Assembly (NCBI GenBank): GCA_025094145.1 | Contig: JALLLS010000012.1 | Coordinates: 62,001-126,000 of the forward strand | Source of the DNA: Spinellus fusiger | Taxonomy: Eukaryota; Mucoromycota; Mucoromycetes; Mucorales; Phycomycetaceae | Length of the DNA: 64,000 nt | Direction of reading: 5' to 3' | Shown: positions 1-9,771 of the stretch, one piece after another | Layout of the letters: every line of letters starts with the position of its first letter | How positions within the stretch are numbered: position 1 is the stretch's first letter | Notes under the pieces: generated by a model | What the model was told of the DNA's origin: nothing | Seen by the model: the letters and a program-made list of their open reading frames with translations, nothing else | Database searches by the model: none | Translations under genes and position numbers: made by a program

Positions 1-532
1 GAATACTATTGTTTTATCCCAAGATCACTATAATAAGTAAGATATGAAGAGCAGGTGCACTGTAGAGGACACTATGAACTCTAAAAATTGTATCAGTGGC
101 TTGAGGACAATCTATGGTCCTTATAGATTAGATTTGGACAAGATGATTTCTTACTCGAATGACCTTTATGTCTTCATACCTTTTATTTATTTTATTTTAT
201 TTTTATAAAATAAAATAAAAAATAAGAAATAAGAAATACGATAAAATTAAATGAAGTAAATAAGCTCGTATAAACTATGTATCATATTCCAGAGTTTATA
301 TGAAGAATAAAAGCTCACTTTGTTTAAGTTTAATGTGACTAGTGTATTACCCCGAGCTTTACAAGCTCTTATGACTGAGCCCTGAATTCAATACTTAGGC
401 GAAAGAAAATGAATCTTAACCCAACACTAGCAATTTGAGCAAGAATTCCATAGGCTATGATTATGAAGCAGTTACACAATTTCATACTGTTGAAATAGGA
501 GTGAGTCTCTAAGGAACATTACAAACCTTCTC

Positions 533-565
<33 letters not shown>

Positions 566-676
566 TTTAAAAAAAAAACACTTTATGTACTGAGAATTTA
601 AAGTCTACTAAGAAATTCGTAAAATTATTGTCATTAAGAAAGTATGAGGCATCAGTCTAATTAAGAAAATAGAGCA
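1..676. other. AT-rich spacer, no gene seen
   Basis: No coding signal was found. It holds an AT-rich inverted stretch near 185-235 (TTTTATTTTA run followed by its complement) and an (ATA)n microsatellite at about 537-563. The right end is the 3' flank of the minus-strand COQ10 gene. Confidence 0.6.
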
Positions 677-1391
677 TTACACATTCTTTTTCCCATAGAC
701 TGCCTCACATTGACTGACAAAAGCACCCAGCATCATTTTCGATACCTTATCAAAAAAAACAGAGGAAGCCTGAGCATGCAGTGGTGATGCAAATTCAAAT
801 ACAATATTAAAATCTACATAGCATTGAAGAGATTCTCTTGTCTGAGGAGTGTTGGCTAGAGAAGGACGAGTGTAGGGCGTAAACTTCCATGTCGTTACGA
901 GTTCTTTGAAAAGTGTAGTATCTGCTGACACTGCCTAAGTCTGATGTTAGCCCTGCCTTTGAGGTGTCATTGGATCACCTTGACAAGACTAGGCTCTTTA
1001 CAAGTTACATGCGACATGTATTTCTCTTGGAAGGGGTGGAATCCGACGCCAAGTTCAGCCTTCATAATATGAGTAGAGGGATCTTTCTCGAGGGGTTGAC
1101 TGGAATAGACACGGGAAACAGTACAAAAAGGGACAAACATGTGGTAATCCTTTACATTGGAGACAATAGTATAGATTTGCTTTGGAGAAAAACTACTCGA
1201 GGTTAACTCGTGCTGAAGAAGAAAGAGCAGTTTGTTGCTGCGGTGTGTCCCTACTTGAGAAGCTGACGCTCAGAATACTCTTTCCGTGAGCTAAGGAGAT
1301 TAGGAAGAGTGAAGAAATTCCGTCTCGAATTCTGTTGTAGCGGCAGTGGTATAGCAGCAAGTCTATGCCTAAGAATGAAACAGTTTGCCAT
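677..1391 (-). CDS. COQ10: Coenzyme Q-binding protein COQ10, mitochondrial (START/polyketide-cyclase fold)
   Basis: Hand-spliced model of three exons (1391-1255, 1192-979, 934-677), 202 aa, all junctions in frame with introns of 62 and 44 nt. COQ10 is a START-domain lipid-binding protein of the mitochondrial inner membrane that binds ubiquinone and is needed for efficient electron transfer by CoQ. What is seen: a basic N-terminus with few acidic residues (RHRLAAIPLP.., a plausible mitochondrial presequence), the RxFF..LP then KEYSERQLL entry to the domain, YHMFVPFC, the family block MKAELGVGFHPFQEKY, and the C-terminal VDFNIVFEF..F..VSKMMLGAF. Length fits fungal COQ10 (about 180-220 aa). Start is the ATG giving MANCFILRHRL. 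It diverges from the alpha-arrestin gene, with only 124 bp between the two start codons. Identity is confident; exon ends rest on consensus splice sites only. Confidence 0.9.
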
Positions 1392-1515
1392 GACAGAGGT
1401 TATCTTCTCGGTGGAGGAGAACAAGTTCTATCATCTTTTTTTTTGTTTCTACCAGTCACGCTTGTTTCTGCGGTTACACTGATCTTTCTCCCTTCTCCTT
1501 TTCTTCCTCTTTACT
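1392..1515. promoter_or_regulatory. Bidirectional promoter spacer between COQ10 and alpha-arrestin
   Basis: Only 124 bp separates the two divergent start codons, so both core promoters and 5' UTRs must lie here or extend into the neighbouring coding sequence. It contains a T-rich run near 1436-1447 and CT-rich tracts at 1485-1512. No TATA box is obvious. Confidence 0.5.
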
Positions 1516-3636
1516 ATGTTCTTAACAGGAAAACGACAAAACGACTTTTACATTGAGTTAAATGATAGCCGTTATTTCTATCCTGGCGATGTTGTAAGAG
1601 GTAAAAAGACAGTTATTACTATTATTATTAAAGAATGAGTTATTCATCTCAGTCTATAGGAAGCGTTGTGCTTGATTTGGCCAAACCGACAAAAACCAAC
1701 TTCATCAAGGTGACATTTCTTGGAGAGGCACAAGCAGAAGGAACAACTCTACAGTTGTTTTCCAAGTCCTGGTACATGGCTACTTCTACAGATGAAAACC
1801 AGAGAGCCCATATTCTCGAGGCTCAAACCCACCGATTTCCTTTTCAATTCGAGATACCTCATGAAGACCCTGAGCTACCAAGTAGTGCCCAGGTAGGCGC
1901 TACATAGTAAACAGCACCTATTGACAAAAGGGGGAAATACTCTTTGTAGATACCAAAACTTGGAGGCATCAAATATTCAATAGTAGCACTTCATGACAAG
2001 CCTTTTGTTCTGGAGGCCATGTCGCCACAGACAAGAACTGAAATCACTGTTTTGGAGCGTATTGATGTGACTGACCCCGAGTATTGTGTCAAGGGAGAGT
2101 ATATTGAGGATATTGTTCCTGTTGATGCTCAGGAAAATGAAAAGGTGCGTGTGCTTGTCAGTGTTCCTAAGCTTGCAATTGTCAGAGGTAAAAGAAACAG
2201 ACAGACAGATAGGGAATAGCAGTGTATAACATGATTATTAGGTGATATTATGCCTATTACGATCACCCTTAAGCACTATCGAGCGATGTCAAAAGAACAA
2301 GGTGTCAAAATAGAGCTAATACGACGCGCCTACTTTGGAAAGATAAAGTAAGAAGAGAAAAAGGAAAAGGAAGAATGTCTATTGAATCATGCTCCTTAGA
2401 TCCCATTTTTCTGAACAAAAGGCCATTAATACCACTCTGCATGATATTGAAGTGTCTGAAGAAAATACTTATAAGCAAGTATTTGTGACAAAGTTAATGA
2501 TTCCCACTTCTACACCTCCTACTATTATGGAGAGTGGCCGTATTATCAGAATTGAATACATTGTGAAAGTACGAGTGAATCTCAATGAATGGACACAGGA
2601 AGAGTGCTTTGCTGATAACCCCAGGAATACGCTGCATATCAGTATACCTATTATCCTAGGAACCTATCCAAAGCCAGACCTCCAGATTGAGGAGGATGAG
2701 ATGGATGAGATGGATGGGGATGGTGTGGAAGAAAGAGTTCTCAAGCAGAGTAGTTTGGAAGAAAGAGTCCAGAGTATTGCATTGGATGACCATGGATCCA
2801 TAGAGAAACACATGCACATCCCTAATGAAGTAGATGCCTTTCCAGCAAGAGAGAAGAATAACCCTGTTCAACCCTCCCATGCTCCTCCAAGTATAAACAC
2901 AAGCACTGGAGCAGAGACAGAAGAGACTGAGTCTTATGCTGATATAGTGAAGCACTCTGTCCATTCTCCTCCCCATACCAAGCCCTCTATGGCATTCCCT
3001 ACACCCTCCATGGCACACCACCACTCAGAAAGTAGAGCAGAAGTATGGGCACCCACTCCCAGCATGCCCATCTCCTTTTCTTCTGTAGCCATGCCTTCAC
3101 AACCAGGAGGAGATGGTTATCATCCTCACCATAACCATAGAAAAGATACCTCTCCTCTCCTACAACCTGCCTATCCTCTGAGTGCACCTTCTGACTACCA
3201 AAGGGACTATCCACTGCCACACTCCTCCCCTCTTGCTTCTCACAGACCATCTCCAGTGCACAACGGAAGCTACCACGACTATCCTCCGCCTGCTCCATAC
3301 CGACCCGCCTTGTCGGATACCTACCACGACTATCCTCCACCTGCACCCTATCCCTGTCCTTCTATGAATAGCACTGCTTATGGCCCATCGAGTGTTCCCT
3401 CTTTCCCTCTTGCTATGCCCACACCTTACTTTCCCTCTCCTCAAGGATCTTCCTACAGCTCATCCCATCTCCCAACGGAAATGCCCTCTTACTCTGACAC
3501 CCTTTCTCATCCACCCACCTACCACACATCTCCACCCCCTCTTCATCCCGGATCCTATGTGTCGGCTGTTGCAATGCCCCCCAGTCCATGGCCAGAATAC
3601 CGTGCACCTCCCTCTCCACAGCCTTACTATCATTAG
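1516..3636 (+). CDS. Alpha-arrestin (ART/arrestin-domain protein) with PPxY tail
   Basis: Five exons (1516-1600, 1660-1892, 1950-2187, 2242-2347, 2400-3636), 632 aa, all phases consistent. Alpha-arrestins are adaptors that recruit Nedd4/Rsp5-type HECT ubiquitin ligases to plasma-membrane transporters for endocytosis. Residues about 10-150 form arrestin-N (FYIELND, FYPGDVVRGSVVLDLAKP, VTFLGEAQ, FEIPH), followed by arrestin-C (YCVKGEYIEDIV, LVSVPKLAIVRGDIMPITI, IIRIEYIVKVRVNL). The rest is a long Pro/Ser/Tyr/His-rich tail with one PPTY motif (a PPxY site that WW domains bind) and a near-exact tandem YHDYPPPAPY duplication. The start MFLTGKRQND is chosen because it runs directly into the arrestin fold; an upstream ATG at 1390 cannot be spliced to it in frame. 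AATAAA repeats follow at 3709. Which transporter it targets cannot be told. Confidence 0.88.
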
Positions 3637-3708
3637 ACACACAGTACTCCCCAAGTACTCCCACTGTACATTGTAATTATAGTCACGGAAACTCATCCTA
3701 CAGTACAG

Positions 3709-3722
3709 AATAAATAAATAAA
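3709..3722 (+). terminator. Putative polyadenylation signal of the alpha-arrestin gene
   Basis: Overlapping AATAAA hexamers (AATAAATAAATAAA) begin 73 nt after the stop codon, a usual spacing for a eukaryotic poly(A) signal. Confidence 0.45.
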
Positions 3723-4169
3723 TATACACCTATATAATGTCTTGTGTTCCGTTATGAGTCAAAGAAAGGGTAGGACAACCCTACCAGTGTAGGATCAGAT
3801 AAGAGATCATCTTCTAAAGATTCCTTTTTGCTGTCACCACTGATTGGTAGTGGAGTGTGTATGCTTGAGAATGGTTAAATTGTGCCTTTATTGAGTCTTT
3901 ATACTAGAATAGAGTATAAAACATACTCATACTCATACTCATACTCATACTCATACTCACTCACTCTGAGTAGGCTTCACGGCCATGTTCGGAAGCGGAG
4001 AGAGAAAGAGAGAAATGAGATAGTGTGACTGTCAAACATCCCACTCCAAGGCATAGAAACAGTCATCCTATGAAAGACAGTCTTAACTCTTTAGCTTTCC
4101 TGACGCTTTGGACCTTTCTTACACCCACTGCTCTTTCTCTTCTTCTTATTTCACCGTTCTTTTTATCCA
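3723..4169. other. Intergenic with (ACTCAT)n microsatellite
   Basis: Non-coding spacer. A hexanucleotide tandem repeat (ACTCAT, about 6 copies) lies at 3923-3962, upstream of the small membrane protein gene. A pyrimidine-rich tract at 4090-4165 immediately precedes the next start codon. Confidence 0.55.
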
Positions 4170-4582
4170 ATGAGAGTTGTTTCCAACGAAGACCAACAGA
4201 ATGCCAGTGATTATTCCATGAAGGGATTCTTTATTGGTATGGCACAGTGGGCGGGTGTGGGTCTTTTTGCGTCGGGCATTGCCTATTCCTTCTTTCCTTG
4301 GTACAGAAAGACACAGACAGTGAACAAGGTAGATAAATTCTGCAATAGAAAAGGCCCTTGTCTTGAGATAGAATACCAATATATTTGTATGTCTATGGGA
4401 TGTAGTTCTATCTTGTAATGTTGTTTTCTCTTGGTGGTGGTGCTTATAAATCTGACCGGTACATGGTGCAATACGAACGCAGAGGTCGTTCAGCTCTGTT
4501 GGATGAGACTACCCGAAAAAAATACGAATTGATCCACGGTGCTCTTAGTGAACCATTAGAAGAGCCAAAGAAGGTTATCTAA
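4170..4582 (+). CDS. Small two-TM membrane protein, possibly HIG1/Rcf2-like mitochondrial protein
   Basis: Two exons (4170-4328, 4406-4582), 111 aa, phase 0 junction. The protein starts MRVVSNEDQQNASDYSMKG, then has a hydrophobic segment (FFIGMAQWAGVGLFASGIAYSFF), a short PWYRK loop and a second hydrophobic segment (FYLVMLFSLGGGAY), and ends in a charged tail (YERRGRSALLDETTRKKYEL). This Gly-rich two-helix hairpin with a [FY]PWYRK-type link resembles the Rcf2/HIG-type respiratory supercomplex factors by general shape. That is an analogy only; I do not recognise a definite orthologue. No catalytic motif is visible. It would act in a membrane, probably mitochondrial if the analogy holds. The reading frame across the intron and the conserved-looking hairpin make it a likely real gene. 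Confidence 0.65.
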
Positions 4583-5227
4583 AGACATGGAGCACCTCTT
4601 GTGTTGACCAGTTAAAAGAGAAGAGATTATTTAGGTGGTGATTAAGGAAGAATGAGAGAAGAGAGCACTTTATAATAACCATTGTATTATGCAATACTGT
4701 ACTGTACTGTACTGTACTATGTTGTACTATATTATACTACATTGTGTTGTATTCTGCCATAGTATATTATACTATATTATACTATATTATACTATACTAT
4801 ATTGCATTGTATTGCATTGCATTGCATTATATTCTGCCATCTTTTTCTATATTTCTCTGTTTTTTTTTCTACTTTCTGCCATATTCTGTCATATTCTGCC
4901 ATATTTTTCTATATTTTGCTATACCCTATTGTATCATACAATCCATCGTCCTTTTATCTCTATTTACTATTCAGTTCAATGATGCTTTTCTTATGCCCCA
5001 ACCATTTTCACTTTCTCCCTTGATAGTAGTATTAGTATCAGCATTCCCCTTGGACTCATTTATGATTGGATACCATTTTATCAATGAGTTCACTGTGTTT
5101 TAGTCGGAGTAAAGGAATCAATGCGCGCGCTGGATTCCTTTTTTTTTCCCTTTTTAACTTGTATTTTTTTCTCTCTCCCCTTCCTCTTCTTCTTTTACTG
5201 CAACTGATCTATTCTATAGACTATAGT
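4583..5227. other. Intergenic low-complexity T/A-rich spacer
   Basis: 4689-4960 is an imperfect pentamer/hexamer microsatellite built from ACTGT, ACTAT and ATTGC units and ending in CT-rich sequence. It keeps several frames open by composition only, and the resulting Tyr/Ile/Leu/Cys-rich translations are not credible proteins. 5139-5190 is a T/C-rich tract just before the next gene. Confidence 0.6.
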
Positions 5228-6590
5228 ATGAGCACACCCAAGTCAATTCGATGCATGACATTCAATGTGCGCCATGACCATGGACCCAATTCCACTCTGG
5301 AGGCATTTGCAACACCACCAGAAATAAACAAAGACACCTCTCTGGATGCTGAACAGCCTTGGTCTGTTCGCAAGTGGAAAATAGCAGATACAGTGCTACT
5401 CTACTCACCCGATATTGTTGGGTTCCAGGTAAAGAAGTACTATAGAATAAGAAACTCACAATGTATAAGGAACCCGATCATCATCAAGTTGTGGATCTTG
5501 TATCATTGTTGAGCGATGATTATGAGTGGATTGGTGCTGGACGAGAAGATGGCAAACAAGCAGGAGAATACTGTGCTGTATTTTACAAGAGGTAAATAAA
5601 GTATTTTAGCATGCCTACTGACTCGTATTCTTATAGAGAGAGTGTCTCTGTTGAAGATTGGAAGGTGTTCTGGCTTTCAGAGGTAGCTTGAAGAGAACAA
5701 AAAGAAAAACAAGAGGTGGCATTAACCTCTCTTAACTACAGACACCCGATGTTCCAGGAAGCAAGAGCTGGGATGCATCTCACCCACGCATTGCCACACA
5801 AGTAGAGTAAGTTGCATGGTATAGACATGCTGTAAATATCTATGGATACGCTGTCGATACTCATCCCTCTCCCCTTACATTGTGTAGGTTCAAGCGGGGA
5901 GATGGCAGTCTGTTTACATTGATCAATACTCACTTTGACCATCGCGGCCTAAGAGCACGTGAAGAAGCTGCCAAACTACTGCTTCAACACATCAAAGGCA
6001 TAGAGAGCGTGGTGATTGTTCTCGGTGACTTTAACTCTCCTGAGGATGATCCTGCCTATATCACTCTGACACATGCACACAATCAGCAGCGCAAAGACTT
6101 CAACACAACCTTCAGACATTTGGTAGAGCTGAATAAGAAGATTGCTTCCAACAGCAAAACAGCTGGACTGCCCATCAGAACCTCAGACAATGGCATGACA
6201 CTGCCCACACACCATGTGTTTAGAAAGGGAGAGTTTCTGCAGCATCTCAAGTCACAAGAGGAGCAACAGGCTCAAGCAGACAATGGACAGGAGGAAGAAC
6301 AGCAGCAGCAATTGCCTGTATTGTTAGACACACGCTATGAATTGGTGACACGTCTCACCGAAGAACAAGCAAGAGCTTCTTTGAGCGGCCCCTTTGGCTA
6401 TGCAGAGACATTTACTAGTTTTGGTGTGGGTCAGGATGCAGAGACAGCTCCTCTGCGGCTTGACTATATCTTTGTTATGAAAAACTCAGTGTCTGTCAAG
6501 GTCAAGTCATTTGCAGTGCTTCCTAACCAATACGACGATGGTCTTTATATCAGTGATCATCGTCCTGTCCTGGCTACTCTTGTCTGGTGA
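5228..6590 (+). CDS. Endonuclease/exonuclease/phosphatase (DNase I-like) family protein
   Basis: Five exons (5228-5428, 5470-5591, 5637-5682, 5742-5806, 5888-6590), 378 aa, all in frame. The fold is the Mg-dependent EEP hydrolase of nucleases and phosphodiesterases. Visible landmarks in order: N-terminal TFNVRHDHG (catalytic Asn), GFQE at the exon 1/2 junction (metal-binding Glu), INTHFDHRG, VVIVLGDFNSPEDDPAY (catalytic Asp/Asn) and C-terminal ISDHRPVLA (Asp/His pair). All key residues are present, so it should be active. An acidic, Gln-rich insertion (about residues 270-300) precedes the last strands, and no signal peptide is visible. The RKWKIADTVLLYSPDIVGFQ segment is typical of fungal and bacterial members of unknown substrate. 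Substrate (DNA, RNA cap, sphingomyelin or a sugar phosphate ester) cannot be inferred. Confidence 0.88.
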
Positions 6591-7114
6591 GCATAAGCCA
6601 TTGAAGATCTCTCCCCTATCTCCTGCTGGATAAAAGATACACACTTTAGGCTGCAGAAGGATATAAAGAAGGAAAGATAGTCATCTTTACTCAATAACTG
6701 TCATTGTTCCTTTTCCTATATAACAACCCTACTTATCCCCATAATACATACTTCAGAACACACTCTGTTAAGTGACCCTCTGTCGGTGAATATCTGGGCT
6801 AGGAATGTACTGTCGGTGAATGAATACTGTCGGGGTTTCAATGAATACTCCGTAAAGAAGGGATGTCTGCTATGGCGTGGGAAACGGCTGATAATTCTTG
6901 ACGAACCAAAAGCATACGTCATAGTAGTGCTTGAATTGCCCATTGTGTCATCAAGTCACGTTATCATTTTCCAATAGAAAACACCAGGATGACAGTGGTA
7001 TTTTCCTGTAGTTTGGAGGCATAACCTGCAGGATCAAACAAGCCACCTCACTGTATTTGTTGAATCACCGACAGAATGGGAAGAGGAAGGGGTGGCCCCA
7101 TAACACTGTTGGCC
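6591..7114. other. Intergenic spacer upstream of MED31
   Basis: No gene seen. At 6778-6840 a short direct repeat of the form CTGTCGGTGAATnnnn occurs three times (about 6780, 6810 and 6828). An alternative in-frame MED31 ATG lies at 7076. Confidence 0.5.
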
Positions 7115-7693
7115 ATGGCCCACGTCAAAACAGATGAGGAGAAACAGCGTTTCCAAGTAGAACTTGAATTTCTACAGTGTCTTTCGAATCCTTGGTATTT
7201 GAACCGTAAGAACCACTGGGCCTGACGTGTAGTGACTGTCTCCTTCTTAGACTTGGCACAACAGCAGTACTTTAGGGACCCTACTTTTCTACGCTATTTA
7301 GAGTATCTTCAGTATTGGAAGCAGCCTGACTATGCCAAGTTTGTGGTGTAAGTCTCTCTTTTCTCTTTTCTTTTTTCTTTTTCTTTTTTTCTTTTTTTCT
7401 TTTTTTCTTTAGTATATGCTCTGTCTATGTATATTATACAAACAATCTTCCAAGCAACCGACGCTCAATACTACAAGACGGGCTTCTCCTTCTTGTTTCC
7501 TAGCTATCCACATGCACTTCATTTCTTAGATATGCTTCAGCACGAACAGTTTAGAGATTACATTAGTACATCAGAGAACACACAAGAACTGCACAGAATG
7601 CAATACTATCACTGGATGTATTTGAGAAATCCACCAGGGAAGACGCCAGTGCCCTCGGACACAGCAGCAGCCCCTATTTCTGATGCACTCTAA
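7115..7693 (+). CDS. MED31: Mediator of RNA polymerase II transcription subunit 31
   Basis: Three exons (7115-7205, 7251-7347, 7504-7693), 125 aa, frames consistent. MED31/Soh1 is a small helical subunit of the Mediator middle module that contacts MED7. The diagnostic core is intact: RFQVELEFLQCLSNPWYLN, then HLAQQQYF, FLRYLEYLQYWKQPDYAKFV, VYPHALHFLDMLQ and a C-terminal HWMYLRNPP. The usual length is about 110-130 aa. The chosen ATG sits in a strong context (gccATGG); an in-frame upstream ATG at 7076 would add 13 residues (MGRGRGGPITLLA). Intron 2 (7348-7503) is long for this locus because of a CT-rich simple repeat. The gene ends just over 120 bp before the convergent xylulokinase stop. Confidence 0.93.
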
Positions 7694-7814
7694 GTACTCT
7701 AGAAGCACTATGAAAAAGAAAGAGAAAAAGAAAGAGAAAAGAGAGACTTACACATACACACTATAAAGAACACTATATATATATATAACACTATAAAAGC
7801 ACCCTAGGTTCTAT

Positions 7815-9771
7815 TCAATGGGATACATGGGATAATGTGGAAAGAACAAGAGACTCAAGACGCACATAGTCTTCTAATCTAGTACCGTAATAGACTGTCT
7901 CGCTGGCCTTGGGCTCACAGATAAGCTCTGGTTCCTCTACATAGTTTTTCATCATCTCCTCAAAAGAACTGTGACTGCCCACTGCATACTTTGCCAGCAA
8001 GGCACCGCCTAAACTAGCACTGTTCATTCCCTTTTGCTTGTAGACAGGAAGTCCAAGCACATTGGAAAGCACTTGCAACAAGGCTCTGTTGGCAGCCGCA
8101 CCCCCTGTCGCCAAAACACGCACCATGGGACTTGTCACCATACGTCCAAGACGAAGACGCATGGACAGGAACTGAGATTCAAGAATAGCACGCACATTGT
8201 CCTGAGGATGGGAGAATTCCTCCACGGGCTCTCCATTCTCAAATCGATAGATACCTTTGGCAAAAGGAACAATCTCCTGCATCCAGTAGTAGAACCCAAA
8301 TGTGTCTCTTTCTCTGACAGCACCAAGAGAGGCATTGAATGTGTCCCAGTCACTGTTAGCATACACATCACGGATATGTTGGCGTGTCAGGGATCCATTC
8401 TTATAGCACAACATGCCCATGAATCCATTCTTCTCTACAGGATGAGCCATCAGATGAGATTCAGTGGTAGGCTCTGCCTTGTCTTTTGCTATGGAGACAA
8501 GCACAGTGTCTGAAGTACCGAGCGATACAACACAGTCTCCTTGTCTAAGATTCATAGATACAAGTGTCGCAGAGTTATCACCTGTGAATGGCATGACTTT
8601 GCACTCTAAAACAGTAGAAGGAGGAGGAGGGGGAGTCGAGGATTGAGTGGTGAGGAGCTTTCTCTCTTTCTTGGATGATACAGGAAGAATGAACTACCTT
8701 TGGAGAATCCATAGCGCTCTTGATAATAAGAATCAATGGATCCTACCACAGTCCCTCCATGCACTGGGGCAAGACTGAGTTTTTTCAATAAATCCTGTCC
8801 ACCACATTGATGTAAAAGTGCAGGATCCCATGCACATGTCTGGATGTCCATGATATTCGTGCCTGAACCCTCTGCTGCATCTACAGGGGCCAATTGACCC
8901 ACCAAAAGACTAGTTAAAAAGGAGCTCACTAGACTGATGTGTTCAGTTGCATCGTAGGTCTTTCTCTCTTCTCTGTAGATCTTTACAGTGAAGTCAGTTC
9001 TCAGAACAATGTACATGTCCCTTTTGAATAAAAAGAAAAAAAGAAAACAAAAGAAAACAAAAGAAAACAAAAGAAAACAAAAGAAAACAAAAGAAAACAA
9101 AAGAAAACAAAAGAAAACAAAAGAAAACAAAAGAAAACAAAAGAAAAAGAAAGAAAAAGAAAAAGAAAAACCCACTTTAGCAATCTGATTTCCAGTGAAG
9201 CGTTCATAGGCCTTTGAGCCTGTTCTTTTGGCCAAAGCAGCAGGACCTCCCACAAATTCCTCGAGGGCACGACATTCGCTCATGGTGCTGGCATCCTGCC
9301 AAATAGGAGACTGGTGAAGGGAGAATCCGTCTTTGAGCTGTTCTTCAAGTGTACGTGTGCTATCCAGGTGTGTCAGTTGGTCAATGCCTTGCTTGGACCA
9401 ATACACACTGCCATGTTGCTAGGATGGCAACATAGATGTTAAGAAATGAAAAAGGGCGATAGAGTGTGTCTGGGAGGGCATAAGAAACGAACCTGCCCAG
9501 CACCAGAAATACCACGAATTCTATGCACATGGCCGCTTTTCTTGAGTCTTCCGAGCAGAATGTCGAGTGCCTTGACCCACATTAGAGTAGGGGATGTGGC
9601 CCTGTCTCCGTAGTGAATAGCACCATTGCTAGTGCCAAATTCAGGCAGGTCGTGGTCAAAATGAACAGCCTCGTCCAATACAATACTGTGGACTTCGTTG
9701 ATCAATGTACACTTTAATTGCTGGGTGGATAAGTCCAGTCCAAGGTACAATCCTTCATTTGATGAAGACAT
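7815..9771 (-). CDS. D-xylulose kinase (FGGY carbohydrate kinase)
   Basis: Four exons (9771-9493, 9418-9176, 8980-8698, 8605-7815), 531 aa, all in frame. It phosphorylates D-xylulose to xylulose 5-phosphate, the last step feeding pentose catabolism into the pentose phosphate pathway; cytosolic. The N-terminal ATPase domain starts LYLGLDLSTQQLKC, followed by FDHDLPEFGT, GISGAGQQHGSVYW, SPIWQDASTM, FTGNQIAKIY and ISLVSSF. The C-terminal half has FTGDNSATL, VSLGTSDTVLV, FYYWMQEI and the FGGY-type ATGGAAANRALLQVLSNVLG. These match eukaryotic xylulokinases rather than glycerol kinase, and the length (about 530-600 aa) fits XKS1/XYL3-type enzymes. The intron between exons 2 and 3 is expanded to 195 nt by a decamer microsatellite. 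I leave the symbol blank because naming differs between fungi. Confidence 0.92.
9045..9150. repeat. Decamer microsatellite (AAGAAAACAA)n inside a xylulokinase intron
   Basis: About ten consecutive, nearly perfect 10-bp units run through the intron 9175-8981 (plus-strand unit AAGAAAACAA). On the coding strand this is a T-rich tract lying between the donor and the acceptor. Confidence 0.85.

Noticed and set aside
1390..1516. Alternative arrestin start at ATG 1390 giving MTEVIFSVEENK
   Set aside because: No GT/AG intron joins it in frame to the arrestin fold; the ATG at 1516 continues directly.
4689..5103. Long overlapping plus-strand open frames rich in Tyr, Ile, Leu and Cys
   Set aside because: They come from an ACTGT/ACTAT microsatellite plus CT tracts; the composition changes with the repeat unit and no motif appears.
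8034..8513. 159-codon plus-strand open frame antisense to xylulokinase
   Set aside because: Antisense shadow of a well-supported exon; no family motif and no start context.
9045..9150. Regular spaced repeats that could suggest a CRISPR array
   Set aside because: Unspaced decamer microsatellite in a eukaryotic intron; no unique spacers.
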